This document shows, in pieces, positions 44,542 through 53,802 of a DNA stretch of 64,000 bases. The notes under the pieces were generated by a model. That model saw nothing but the letters and a program-made list of their open reading frames with translations. It had not been told where the DNA came from and did not search any database. Made by a program: the position numbers and the translations under genes. This DNA comes from Pedobacter sp. AJM. GTDB lineage: Bacteria; Bacteroidota; Bacteroidia; Sphingobacteriales; Sphingobacteriaceae. The stretch spans positions 186,001-250,000 of the forward strand of contig NZ_NHOT01000002.1 of assembly GCF_002197755.1 (NCBI RefSeq), given 5' to 3'. The stretch's first letter is position 1. Every line of letters starts with the position of its first letter.

Positions 44542-47500
44542 TTAAAATACCACGTTAATATTGAAACCAAATGTTCTGTATGGAGGCACCTGCCTGAAAC
44601 TGATATAACCATCAGTATCATTGTATAAATATTCCGGATCTCCATAGGTATTATCCTGGTGTCTGATCAGAAAGAGGTTATTGGCTATAAAACTCAGCCT
44701 GGCTTCTTTAATTACATTTTGCCTAGCCAGTAGTTTTGCAGGAAAATTATAGCTGATGTTCAGCTCACGCATTTTGAAAAAATCAGATTTGGCGGCCGTA
44801 TTGCTTTGTACCGCACCCTGTGCCTGCCAGAATGCCTTATCACCTTTTGACAATACAGTAGTATTGGGCGCAAATACACCTGGAGATGTTTCGATCACTG
44901 AGTTTGGATAAATAAATGGCCGACGGTTAAATTCTATTGTTGCAGGATGCGTTCCTGCGGTATACATCCGGGGTACAATTTCAGAATACAACCAGCCCCC
45001 CATTCTCCAGTCAAACTGTGCCCCCAGGCTGATGTTCCTGTAAGTGACCATGGTATTTAACCCCATTTGGTGCGGCGGAACCATCGTCCCTAAATGTACG
45101 GCATCGGTTGCCACCACCGGATTGCCATTGGTTGCATTAATCACCACATTTCCATTTGGATCCCTTTTATAATCGCTCACCTGCAAACTGGGGTAAGCCT
45201 GGCCAATATTGGCATAAGACTGGCGGAAAATATTAAATGATTCCAGGCCTTCAAAAAGTTCCTTCACCTGGTTATTAATATAGGTATAGTTGAAGCCTAA
45301 GTTCCATTTGAAATTGGCATTGCGGATGATGTCTCCATTTAAATTGAGCTCGATTACACTATTGGTTAACCGGCCTGCATTTACCCTTGCACTGGCATAA
45401 CCCGTTGCACGGGATGTGGTGGCATTAAAAATCTGTCCTTTCGAATCCGAGAAAACATAAGCGCCTTCAAAATTCAAACGGTTATTGAACAAACCCAGCT
45501 GAATACCTGCCTCGTAAGAGGTCACAAATTCAGGCTCAATATCGGGGTTAGGGAAAGTTGCTCCCGGCAGGAAACCAACCAGGTTACCAAATGGAAAACC
45601 GTTGGCCTGGCTATAAGGGTTGTTGAGTGAATATGGATTGAGCGTATTATTACCTGTTTTATTATATGATGCATATATTTTACCAAATGAAAGTGGTTTG
45701 CTGTTTTTCAAAGGTGTTATGGCCTCCGAGAAAACAAATGAGGTACTTAATCCAGGGTAAAAATAAGACCGGTTTTCTTTGCTCAGGGTTGAAACCCAAT
45801 CGTTTCTTCCGGTTAAGGTAAGGAACAAATAGTTATGGTAACCTGCAGTAAATTCTCCATAGCTTGCCAAAGAACGGAATTGGGTAATTGTACTTCTTCC
45901 AGACACTTGTCCGAGGGCACTTCCCTGATTGAATAAATCGGGGAACAACAGGTTTGCCGAACTTAGTGTTTGGGCTTTGGTGTAATCGCTTCTTAAATTC
46001 TGACCAATTAATAAACGGGTGGTGAACTTTCCAAAATCCTTGTTAAAACTGAGGATTAAATCATTGTTCATCTTCCTGAAATTGTCTGAACCATCGTTAA
46101 CCGATCCATTTACATTTCGCTGTCCGCTACCTTCAAATTTCCCTACAGTACTTCTCGTTTCGGCAACCGTAGCATAATAACCAAAACGATAGAGTGCTTT
46201 AAACCATGGCGTAAACTGGTAATCCAATTCTACTTTTCCATTAAGGGTTTGCTGTTTGGTATCATCACGATAGTTGTCGATCTGGAAGTAAGGATTTTTC
46301 TGCTGATCGGTGAAAAAGTTTGCCGGATTGGCATTTGATCCCCTGTCCTGCCAGTTCCTCATGGAAGTGAAATCAAAATTGGCAGGTAACTGGTAAGCGG
46401 TAATCCATGGTCCGTCAGGTGTGGTATTTTTATTAAAAAGCACATAATTTACATTGTAGGAAGTATTTAACTTGCCGAATTTTCTTGCTCCGTTAAACCT
46501 GGCACCTGTTCTCCTGCTTTCATCTTCCGGAATAATTCCTTTAATTTTCACATCCTGAACCGATAAAAAATAAGTCGACTTATCATCTCCGCCCGAAAAA
46601 GAGACATCATTCTGCATGTTTAGTCCGGTATCAAAAAGTTCAAGCCGCTTATCCTGATCTGGGGCGGCATACAAGGCCTGCGGCTGTGTCCCATTCGGTA
46701 AAGCAGGACCAAAATTTTTCATGGTTCCATCAAAAGCCGGACCCCAGCTTTCATATTGCGTAGGTACGTAAACACCATTTACGCCCTGACCAAAGGCTTG
46801 CTGAGCAGGCGGCAACATCATCACTTTTGAAAAAGTGGTTGTATTAGAAAAGGTAACCCTGCCACGGCCTTTTGCACCTTGCCTGGTGCTGATCATAATG
46901 GCTCCGTTTACACCTTCTGAACCATATAAAGCTGCAGCATTCGCGCCTTTCAGTACCGTAATTTCTTCAATATCATTTGGATTGATCCGGCCAATACTAG
47001 GCACAGGAACACCATCCAGTACATAAATAGGCTCGTTTTTGGTCCGGTTTAATGATCTTGATCCACGCATCACGATCTGAATCTGCGGATCTACCTTACT
47101 ATCAAACATGTTTACCCTTAAACCCGAAACCTTACTGGTTAATCCGTTTAACGGGTTAATGGTTTTACCTTGATTCAGGTAATCATCCTTTATGGTTTGC
47201 GTACTGGTTCCAAGTTCTCTTGCAGACCTTTTAATGCCCAGTGCGCCCGTCACCACCAGGTCTGCCAGCTGGTTTTCTTCGCTTTCCAATGTAATGTGCA
47301 ACATCCCCGTTGAACCACTTAAAATAATGGTTTGCCTTTTGAAACCCACATAAGCAACGGATAGCTGATCGCCGCTATTTGCCTGGATGGCAAATCCGCC
47401 CAGTTGATCGGTATAAACACTTTCGTTCTGACCTGCCACAAAAATGCTTGCGCCAACCAGAGGTCGCTGCTCCGTATCGGTAACCTTTCCGGTTATGGTG

Positions 47501-47568
47501 ATTTTTTGTGCTTTTAAATGCCAGGAGAACATCATTGCACAGAAAAAAATGAGTAAACTTTTTTTCAT
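44542..47568 (-). CDS. SusC/RagA-family TonB-dependent transporter
   Basis: Outer-membrane importer of 1008 aa. Signal peptide (to about 20), a carboxypeptidase-regulatory-like domain (about 23-105: ITGKVTDTEQRPLVGASIFV), plug (LADLVVTGALGIKRSARELGTSTQ, IEEITVLKGANAAALYGSEGVNGAIMI) and barrel ending FGFNINVVF. Unlike the SusC at 7.6 kb it has no STN domain, so it cannot signal through FecR. The divergent AraC-type gene is the likely regulator. The substrate is not evident from the sequence; the pair SusC/SusD without enzymes suggests oligopeptides or an already cleaved product. Confidence 0.94.
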   Translation of the reverse strand: MKKSLLIFFCAMMFSWHLKAQKITITGKVTDTEQRPLVGASIFVAGQNESVYTDQLGGFAIQANSGDQLSVAYVGFKRQTIILSGSTGMLHITLESEENQLADLVVTGALGIKRSARELGTSTQTIKDDYLNQGKTINPLNGLTSKVSGLRVNMFDSKVDPQIQIVMRGSRSLNRTKNEPIYVLDGVPVPSIGRINPNDIEEITVLKGANAAALYGSEGVNGAIMISTRQGAKGRGRVTFSNTTTFSKVMMLPPAQQAFGQGVNGVYVPTQYESWGPAFDGTMKNFGPALPNGTQPQALYAAPDQDKRLELFDTGLNMQNDVSFSGGDDKSTYFLSVQDVKIKGIIPEDESRRTGARFNGARKFGKLNTSYNVNYVLFNKNTTPDGPWITAYQLPANFDFTSMRNWQDRGSNANPANFFTDQQKNPYFQIDNYRDDTKQQTLNGKVELDYQFTPWFKALYRFGYYATVAETRSTVGKFEGSGQRNVNGSVNDGSDNFRKMNNDLILSFNKDFGKFTTRLLIGQNLRSDYTKAQTLSSANLLFPDLFNQGSALGQVSGRSTITQFRSLASYGEFTAGYHNYLFLTLTGRNDWVSTLSKENRSYFYPGLSTSFVFSEAITPLKNSKPLSFGKIYASYNKTGNNTLNPYSLNNPYSQANGFPFGNLVGFLPGATFPNPDIEPEFVTSYEAGIQLGLFNNRLNFEGAYVFSDSKGQIFNATTSRATGYASARVNAGRLTNSVIELNLNGDIIRNANFKWNLGFNYTYINNQVKELFEGLESFNIFRQSYANIGQAYPSLQVSDYKRDPNGNVVINATNGNPVVATDAVHLGTMVPPHQMGLNTMVTYRNISLGAQFDWRMGGWLYSEIVPRMYTAGTHPATIEFNRRPFIYPNSVIETSPGVFAPNTTVLSKGDKAFWQAQGAVQSNTAAKSDFFKMRELNISYNFPAKLLARQNVIKEARLSFIANNLFLIRHQDNTYGDPEYLYNDTDGYISFRQVPPYRTFGFNINVVF

Positions 47569-47627
47569 ATAAATTAATGAGTTAATGATTTTGCAGTTTG
47601 TTATTTATAAATAGTCTTAATAAATAG

Positions 47628-47644
47628 TAACTTTGGCAAAAGTA
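47628..47644. promoter_or_regulatory. Face-to-face -7 elements between SusC and AraC genes
   Basis: TAACTTTG on the plus strand (47628-47635) serves the AraC gene starting at 47665; TACTTTTG on the minus strand (47644-47637) serves SusC starting at 47568. Both match TAnnTTTG and are one base apart, forming a near-palindrome. -33 boxes at ideal distance are not clear. Confidence 0.5.
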
Positions 47645-47664
47645 TCATTAACCTCGACCTCAAA

Positions 47665-48636
47665 ATGCCAGATAAGGGAAATTTTATAACCAGAAACGGA
47701 AATAATCATAACCTGATTTACCAGCCCTTTCCGGTGTATAAAATGAGTCAGAAATCGAAAAGTTCAGAACTGAATATTGACGGAGCTCTTTTACGCAGGG
47801 TGAAGATAAATGCCGGTGGCTTTTACCTGCATAGATTGAGCATCGTTCCGGAGGAATTTTATCTTATTTTTAGTCATTCGGCCACCATTAAAATCGATGG
47901 TTTACACCATAAGGTGCTGTTGCTTCCCAATCAGTATTTAATACTGAATGAAAGAACGGCGGGCAGTTACCGTTTTTTTATCAATTACCTGGAACATCAG
48001 GATGATATTTATTTCATCCGTTTAAACTGTAAAAAATTCAAATCTTTTCAGGAAGCTATCGCTTTAAACAGGCAGCTGGCCATGGATGTTGAAATTATTA
48101 ATATTTTGGGTAATATGTTCAACTGCGACTATGCTGATCCACTCAAAACAACTTACCTGGAAGCCAAAACTATCGAATTGCTTTGTCACATTCAACATCA
48201 GATTAAAGTGGTACAGGGTAATATGGAAACATTTGATGTTCCGGCACATATGCTTGATGCAATCCAGCTGGCGCGAGATATTTTAATTCATGACCTGAAG
48301 GCCCCTGTTTCTTTAACCAGCCTTGCCCGACAGGCAGGAACCAATGAGAACTACCTGAAAAAATATTTTAAACAGGTTTTCGGACAAACTGTTTTTGCTT
48401 TCCTGAATGCGCATAAAATGCAACTGGCGAAACTGATGCTCACCAAAGAAAGGATGCCGGTTAGCCAGGTTGCAGCAGATCTGGGCTATAAAAATTCTTC
48501 GAATTTTAGCGTTAATTTTTTTAAATATTATGGCTTTCTGCCAAAAAAATTAAAATCAGCAAAGATATACCTTCTGCTTTTAACAGCCGATATTTTGATG
48601 ATGCTTGAAGAAATGACCATGATACCAGCTTCCTGA
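47665..48636 (+). CDS. AraC-family transcriptional regulator
   Basis: A 323-aa regulator with a cupin-like N-terminal sensing part (about 30-190, with SIVPEEFYLIFSHSATIKIDG) and a C-terminal double helix-turn-helix (about 210-305: VSLTSLARQAGTNENYLKKYFKQVFGQTVFAFLNAHKMQLAKLML and VSQVAADLGYKNSSNFSVNFFKYYGFLPKKL). It diverges from the SusC/SusD operon across a 96-bp gap and probably controls it. Start may be the ATG at 47665 or 47743 (MSQKSKSSEL); the promoter element at 47628 allows either. Effector unknown. Confidence 0.9.
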   Translation: MPDKGNFITRNGNNHNLIYQPFPVYKMSQKSKSSELNIDGALLRRVKINAGGFYLHRLSIVPEEFYLIFSHSATIKIDGLHHKVLLLPNQYLILNERTAGSYRFFINYLEHQDDIYFIRLNCKKFKSFQEAIALNRQLAMDVEIINILGNMFNCDYADPLKTTYLEAKTIELLCHIQHQIKVVQGNMETFDVPAHMLDAIQLARDILIHDLKAPVSLTSLARQAGTNENYLKKYFKQVFGQTVFAFLNAHKMQLAKLMLTKERMPVSQVAADLGYKNSSNFSVNFFKYYGFLPKKLKSAKIYLLLLTADILMMLEEMTMIPAS

Positions 48637-48706
48637 AGCAAGTATAAGATGTTCAGCTTAATATCTGTATGAAATTAAACAGCAATGTACAAGCACCATT
48701 TTTAAA

Positions 48707-49000
48707 TTAATCAACCGATGAAGAGGGTCTTAAAGAAGAATACCAGTTAATGGGATGCGACCTCAGTTTCATGCCATCGCTCTCAATGTGATAAAGAATA
48801 ATCGGATTGCTGAAATCGACCAGTCGCTCTACTTTTTTAGCGAGTTTACTTAAAAATTCTCCACTGGAAATGCCCTCTTTTAAATGTACATAAATGACAG
48901 AAGCAGTTTTAAATTCAAAACGTTCTACCACTCCCGGCCATTCAGATTTTATCCTGTTTAAAAATGCATTAATTTTTGTATCGTTTCTTAGATCTTCCAT
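48707..49000 (-). CDS. Small hypothetical protein (97 aa)
   Basis: A cytoplasmic protein with an alpha/beta pattern: MEDLRNDTKINAFLNRIKSEWPG, VIYVHLKEG, FLSKLAKKVERLVD, IILYHIESDGMKLRSHP and a serine-rich tail. The ATG at 49000 is preferred; the frame is open to 49072, but the extension is unconvincing. It is not recognised; neighbours (AraC gene convergent, SGNH esterase in the same direction) give no hint. Confidence 0.5.
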   Translation of the reverse strand: MEDLRNDTKINAFLNRIKSEWPGVVERFEFKTASVIYVHLKEGISSGEFLSKLAKKVERLVDFSNPIILYHIESDGMKLRSHPINWYSSLRPSSSVD

Positions 49001-49134
49001 ACGCTTAAGATTCTGATAACTAAATTTACCAATAAATTCTAAAAACGAATAATTGTAACAGAGAGTATACATAACGCAGGCTTATCTCTTCCATTCTGTT
49101 AATATGACAATTTTTTGTACTGCAGTGCCGGATA

Positions 49135-49836
49135 TTATTTGGCCACCAGCACATCTTTTAATACCGCCCAAACATTTTCGGCGAGAATTTTATCCCCTTC
49201 AGCAGTAGGGTGAATACCATCTTCCTGATTCAGTTTTGGCACCCCTCCTACCTTATCTAAAAGAAAAGGCACCAGAGCCATGTTATTTTTCCTGGCCAGG
49301 CTGGGGAATATGTTCTTAAAATCTTCCGCATATTGAGCACCCATATTTGGGGGTACCTGCATACCGGCCATTACCATTTTCACTTCAGGATATTTTAGTC
49401 TTACACTGTCTATAATGCTTTGAAGATTTTTAGTAGTTTGGGCAACCGGCAATCCGCGCAAGCCATCATTGGCGCCCAGTTCTAGCACAAATACATCAAT
49501 GGGCTGTTTCAATAGCCATGAAATCCTGCTTTTTCCTGCAGCTGAGGTTTCACCGCTAAGCCCGCCATTAATCACTTTATAAGGCATTTTTAATGAATCA
49601 ATCCGGTTTTGAATCAGCGCCGGATAAGCTTCCGTGGGGTCAAGCCCATAACCTGCCGTTAGGCTCGTACCGAAAAAAAGAATATTCTTAAGCTTCTGAT
49701 CATTAACTTTTGAGGTTTGACGGACGGTATCCGACTGTTGATCCTGGTTTTCTTTATTTTGTTTGTTCCCGCAGGCTGCAAATAGCAAAGCCAAAACAAA
49801 TAGGCCTGTCAAGCGTTTTCGTAACATCATATGCAA
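49135..49836 (-). CDS. SGNH/GDSL-type lipoprotein esterase (TesA-like)
   Basis: A lipid-anchored esterase of 233 aa. Lipoprotein signal VLALLFAAC with Cys22; SGNH motifs are Ser58 (FFGTSLTAGYG), Gly92 (GGLSGET), Asn123 (GANDG) and the catalytic Asp206-His209 (DGIHPTAEG). It belongs to the TesA/arylesterase group that hydrolyses acyl-CoA and lysophospholipid-like esters. It diverges from the YbbA ABC ATPase gene 83 bp away, the same order as tesA-ybbA-ybbP in E. coli. The start is one of three close ATGs between 49836 and 49827. Confidence 0.93.
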   Translation of the reverse strand: MHMMLRKRLTGLFVLALLFAACGNKQNKENQDQQSDTVRQTSKVNDQKLKNILFFGTSLTAGYGLDPTEAYPALIQNRIDSLKMPYKVINGGLSGETSAAGKSRISWLLKQPIDVFVLELGANDGLRGLPVAQTTKNLQSIIDSVRLKYPEVKMVMAGMQVPPNMGAQYAEDFKNIFPSLARKNNMALVPFLLDKVGGVPKLNQEDGIHPTAEGDKILAENVWAVLKDVLVAK

Positions 49837-49919
49837 TTAAATCTCTAATCAAAAACCAATAACAGATCAGTCTCAGTTATGTTTGGTCAATATCCGTATA
49901 CACCTCTAAAAAGAATCGA

Positions 49920-50612
49920 TTGGAAAGTATTTTAAATATCAGAAACGTTAATAAAATTTATCAAAGTGCCGGACGTGAGCTGAAGGTGTTGAATCAGATC
50001 AATTTTGCGATCGAAAGCGGCTCCACTGTAGCCATCACCGGTCCATCAGGGAGTGGAAAAACCACTTTACTCGGTTTGTGCGCCGGCCTTGACCGCGCAA
50101 GCAGTGGCACCGTTGAACTCAATGGCATCGCATTGGAAAAACTGAATGAAGATGAACGTGCTGCAGTGAGGAATCAATATGTAGGTTTCATCTTTCAGAA
50201 TTTTCAGCTCCTGCCCACCCTGACCGCTTTAGAAAACGTCATGGTGCCGCTCGAATTACGGGGTGCCAAAAACATCAGGGCCCAGGCACTCGATCTGCTT
50301 GACAGGGTTGGACTGGCAGACCGGTCTCATCATTATCCGGTTCAATTGTCGGGAGGTGAACAGCAAAGGGTTTCGCTGGCAAGGGCTTTTTCCAACCAGC
50401 CAGCCATTCTTTTCGCCGACGAGCCTACCGGAAATCTGGATGCAGAAACCAGCGAAAAAGTGATTAAACTGCTGTTTGATCTGAACCAGGATGCCGGTAC
50501 TACCTTAGTGATCGTTACCCATGATCTTGAACTTGCTGCCCGAACCAGCAGAACCATTAAAATTAAAGGCGGAACCATCATTTCTGATGAAAACCATAGT
50601 TATGCAGAATAA
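49920..50612 (+). CDS. ybbA: YbbA/LolD-family ABC transporter ATP-binding protein
   Basis: A cytoplasmic ATPase of 230 aa for the permease encoded next. Walker A GPSGSGKTTLL (40-50), Q-loop GFIFQNFQLLPTLTALENVMVPLEL, signature LSGGEQQRVSLARA and Walker B ILFADEPTGNLD are complete, followed by the H-loop VIVTHD. Sequence type is the MacB/LolD/YbbA branch. It starts with TTG at 49920 (first residues ESILNIRNVNKIY); no in-frame ATG is available before a gap of missing similarity, so TTG is the best start. The stop overlaps the permease start. Confidence 0.92.
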   Translation: MESILNIRNVNKIYQSAGRELKVLNQINFAIESGSTVAITGPSGSGKTTLLGLCAGLDRASSGTVELNGIALEKLNEDERAAVRNQYVGFIFQNFQLLPTLTALENVMVPLELRGAKNIRAQALDLLDRVGLADRSHHYPVQLSGGEQQRVSLARAFSNQPAILFADEPTGNLDAETSEKVIKLLFDLNQDAGTTLVIVTHDLELAARTSRTIKIKGGTIISDENHSYAE

Positions 50613-53136
50613 GATCCCCAGGCAGCGCATTCAATTTTCATGGCTGTTTAAAATGGCCTGGCGCGATAGCCGCAAGAACCGCTCGCGATTGCTCTTATTT
50701 ATCTCTTCCATTGTACTGGGCATTGCAGCACTGGTAGCGGTATATTCCTTTAAAGATAATTTACAGCATGATATTGATGCACAGGCAAAGGAGCTTACCG
50801 GTGCCGATCTGGTTTTGGATAGCCGAAAGGGTGTAACCAAGGCCATGCAAAAGATGCTTGATACCCTCGGAAACGAACGTTCGCACGAAAAGACTTTTGC
50901 CTCCATGATTTATTTTAAGAAAGGTGGCGGTAGCAGATTGGTGCAGATGAAGGCCCTGAAAGGTGATTATCCTTATTACGGCACCCTCGAAACCATTCCC
51001 TTAGAAGCTGCTGAAAACTTTCAATCCGGTCAGGATGCTTTAGTAGACCAGACCCTTATGCTGCAATTCGGAGCCAAAGTGGGCGATTCGCTTAAGGTGG
51101 GCGACATCAGTTTCAAAATACTAGGGACGCTGGTGAAGGCACCCGGACAAACCGGAATAGCAGCTACGGTAGCACCTACCGTTTATATTCCCATGCAGTT
51201 TTTGGCCAAAACCAATCTCATTAAAACCGGAAGCAGGATCAACAATAAATTTTATTACAAGTATAATGATCCATCAGGTGTGGATGAATGGGTGAAGAAA
51301 AATGAATCTAAACTTGAAAGTGAAGGCTTCGACGCTGACACGGTTGAATCACGCAAGGAACAAACCGGAAGATCATTTAAAGATGTAAACCGCTTCCTGG
51401 CTTTATCTGGTTTTATTGCTTTGCTTTTGGGTTGTGTGGGTGTGGGGAGTGCCATTCATGTTTACATTCAGGAAAAGCTCAGTGCCATCGCCACTTTACG
51501 CTGTTTGGGCTTAAAGGCCCGGCATGCTTTTTTCATTTACCTCATTCAGATATTTTTTATTGGCCTGGTTGCCGCTGTGCTCGGGGCAGTTATTGGTACG
51601 GGCATACAGTTTCTACTGCCTGTAGTGCTCAAAGATTTTTTACCTGTAGAAATAACCATGCGGGTTTCATGGGCAGCTGTAGCACAGGGCATTTTACTAG
51701 GACTGATCATTTCTATCCTTTTTGCCCTTCCCTCACTATTGTCGGTGAGAAAAATTTCGCCTTTAAATGCCATCCGGATTTCATTTGAGCGGACAAGTCA
51801 AAAACAAGACCCATTTATATGGCTGGTTTACCTGTTAATGACAGCATTTGTAGTTGGCTTTACCCACCTGCAAATGAAAAACTGGATACAGACACTGGTA
51901 TTTACGCTAAGCATTGGTATTGCCTTTCTACTCTTAATTTTGCTTTCCAGGGTTTTGATGTTCATGGTTAGAAAGCTCTTGCCCAATTCCATCAGTTATT
52001 TGTGGCGGCAGGGTTTCGCAAATCTCTATCGCCCAAACAACCAAACCCTGATGCTGACGGTTTCCATTGGCCTTTCCACTGCATTTATCTGTACTTTATT
52101 TTTTATTCAGGGTATCCTGATGAGCAGGGTCACACTTTCTTCAGGCAGTAATCAGCCGAACCTGGTGATGTTTGATATTCAGAATACGCAAAAAAAAGGC
52201 TTGGATAGCCTGACAAAGTCTTTTAACCTGCCATTGATGAACCAGGTTCCCGTGATCACGATGCGGATAGAAGAAATTAACGGAAAAACTTCCAGCGCAG
52301 ACACCAGTAACCGCCGTGCATACCGCAACGAAATCCGGGCCACCTATCAGGATAGCCTCACTGCAGCAGAGCAGATTGTAGCCGGCAAATGGATCGGTAC
52401 GGTAAAGCCGGACGAAACCATTTATATTTCACTTGATCAGCGTTATGCCAGTCAAATCCATGTTGGCCTGAATGATAAAATCGTTTTTAACGTACAGGGC
52501 ATGATGATTTCCACTGTAGTTGGAAGTCTCCGGGAAGTGAACTGGAGCAGGATGCAGACCAATTTCAGGGTAGTCTTCCCGGCCGGGGTGCTGGAGCGGG
52601 CACCACAGTTTCATGTATTGATGACACGCGTACCCACGAATGAGCTATCTGCTAAATTTCAGGGCGAAGTGGTTCAGCATTTCCCCAACGTGTCTGTAAT
52701 TGATTTAGACCTGGTACTAAAACTGCTGGATGAGTTGCTGGGAAAAATTGGTTTTGTGATTCAATTTATGGCAGGTTTCAGCATGGTTACCGGCTGGATG
52801 GTATTGATTTCTGCCGTGCTGACCAGCAAAAACCAAAGAACAAGGGAAAGCATTTTACTGCGAACGATGGGCGCCAGCAAAAAACAAATCCTGGCCATTA
52901 ATGCCATAGAGTACTTTTTTCTGGGAGCCTTTGCTGCCGGCGCCGGATTAATCCTGGCCATCGGGGGAAGCTGGGCGATGGCAAAATTCACTTTTGATGC
53001 GGCATTTGTTCCACCTTTCCCGGCCACATTATTACTTTTTGCTTCGGTCATCCTGCTGGTTGTGGTTACAGGCATACTCAGTACAAGAAGCATTTTAAAC
53101 CAACCGCCACTTAAAATATTACGGTCTGGAAGTTAA
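50602..53136 (+). CDS. ybbP: YbbP/FtsX-like ABC transporter permease
   Basis: An inner-membrane permease of 844 aa with the FtsX-type layout: membrane helix at about 20-45 (SRLLLFISSIVLGIAALVAVYS), a large periplasmic domain, three helices around 255-400 (FIALLLGCVGVGSAIHVYIQ, FFIGLVAAVLGAVIGTGIQF), a second half repeating it and three C-terminal helices (MVTGWMVLISAVLTS, FFLGAFAAGAGLILAIGGSW, LLFASVILLVVVTGILS). It is the partner of YbbA, whose stop overlaps the start by 11 nt (ATG 50602; ATG 50587 is another option). In E. coli this transporter's substrate is not well established; lipid or lipoprotein-related export is assumed. Confidence 0.92.
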   Translation: MQNKIPRQRIQFSWLFKMAWRDSRKNRSRLLLFISSIVLGIAALVAVYSFKDNLQHDIDAQAKELTGADLVLDSRKGVTKAMQKMLDTLGNERSHEKTFASMIYFKKGGGSRLVQMKALKGDYPYYGTLETIPLEAAENFQSGQDALVDQTLMLQFGAKVGDSLKVGDISFKILGTLVKAPGQTGIAATVAPTVYIPMQFLAKTNLIKTGSRINNKFYYKYNDPSGVDEWVKKNESKLESEGFDADTVESRKEQTGRSFKDVNRFLALSGFIALLLGCVGVGSAIHVYIQEKLSAIATLRCLGLKARHAFFIYLIQIFFIGLVAAVLGAVIGTGIQFLLPVVLKDFLPVEITMRVSWAAVAQGILLGLIISILFALPSLLSVRKISPLNAIRISFERTSQKQDPFIWLVYLLMTAFVVGFTHLQMKNWIQTLVFTLSIGIAFLLLILLSRVLMFMVRKLLPNSISYLWRQGFANLYRPNNQTLMLTVSIGLSTAFICTLFFIQGILMSRVTLSSGSNQPNLVMFDIQNTQKKGLDSLTKSFNLPLMNQVPVITMRIEEINGKTSSADTSNRRAYRNEIRATYQDSLTAAEQIVAGKWIGTVKPDETIYISLDQRYASQIHVGLNDKIVFNVQGMMISTVVGSLREVNWSRMQTNFRVVFPAGVLERAPQFHVLMTRVPTNELSAKFQGEVVQHFPNVSVIDLDLVLKLLDELLGKIGFVIQFMAGFSMVTGWMVLISAVLTSKNQRTRESILLRTMGASKKQILAINAIEYFFLGAFAAGAGLILAIGGSWAMAKFTFDAAFVPPFPATLLLFASVILLVVVTGILSTRSILNQPPLKILRSGS

Positions 53137-53237
53137 TTCCGGAGGGATGATTACATTAATAAAAATCCCATGTTAAATATTCACCCACCGGAAACATTTT
53201 GAAAGCGGGGATGTTTTTAAGCAAATTGAATTATAGC

Positions 53238-53777
53238 ATGAACAATAAGCTTAGAAACATCCTTCTCCTGGCTACCTTAGGCATAATCGTGGTAAGTTAT
53301 GCCGGTTGCGGGGTATCAATACCCAAAGGTGCAAAAGCCATAAAACCTTTTAAAAAAGATAAATACCTGGGTAAATGGTATGAAATAGCCCGGATGGATT
53401 TTAAATTTGAAAAAGATTTAAACAATGTTACTGCCACCTATACTTTGGAAGACGGGGCAATTAAGGTAGATAACCGTGGCTATAACGATGTAAAAAAAGA
53501 ATGGAAGCAAAGCATTGGCAAAGCCAAGTTTGTGAATGATGAAAATGAGGCCAGACTTAAAGTTTCTTTCTTCGGGCCGTTTTACGCAGGCTATAACGTT
53601 ATTGAAATTGATGCAGATTATCAATATGCCCTTGTGGCTGGAAACAGTTTAGATTACCTGTGGATTTTATCAAGAAAGCCAACCATACCGGAAGAAATTA
53701 AAGCGGCTTATCTGAAAAAAGCAAAAGATATTGGTTATAAAACAGCAGAACTTGTGTGGACAAAGCACGATCAATAA
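53238..53777 (+). CDS. blc: Lipocalin, Blc type, outer-membrane lipoprotein
   Basis: A bacterial lipocalin of 179 aa. Lipoprotein signal with Cys at about 25 (VVSYAGCGVS), then the signature KYLGKWYEIARMDFKFEKDLNNV, a GxW motif that defines lipocalins, followed by eight strands (TATYTLEDGAIKVDNRGY, WKQSIGKAKF, YALVAGNSLDYLWILSR) and the C-terminal helix EEIKAAYLKKAKDIGY. Such proteins bind lysophospholipids or fatty acids at the outer membrane. It ends in KHDQ inside the shared hairpin with surE. Start ATG 53238 gives the lipoprotein signal; the 13-residue longer frame does not. Confidence 0.94.
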   Translation: MNNKLRNILLLATLGIIVVSYAGCGVSIPKGAKAIKPFKKDKYLGKWYEIARMDFKFEKDLNNVTATYTLEDGAIKVDNRGYNDVKKEWKQSIGKAKFVNDENEARLKVSFFGPFYAGYNVIEIDADYQYALVAGNSLDYLWILSRKPTIPEEIKAAYLKKAKDIGYKTAELVWTKHDQ

Positions 53778-53802
53778 TTACTGATCGTGCTTTCTTTTTT
53801 CA
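53762..53802. terminator. Bidirectional terminator containing both stop codons
   Basis: AAAGCACGATCA pairs with TGATCGTGCTTT around ATAATTAC, followed by TTTTTT on the plus strand. The stops of blc (53775-53777) and surE (53778-53780) abut in the loop. Confidence 0.9.

Noticed and set aside
50521..50601. Longer start of the YbbP frame inside the ybbA gene
   Set aside because: The added residues are only the shifted frame of the ybbA end; ATG 50602 (or 50587) fits the family N-terminus.
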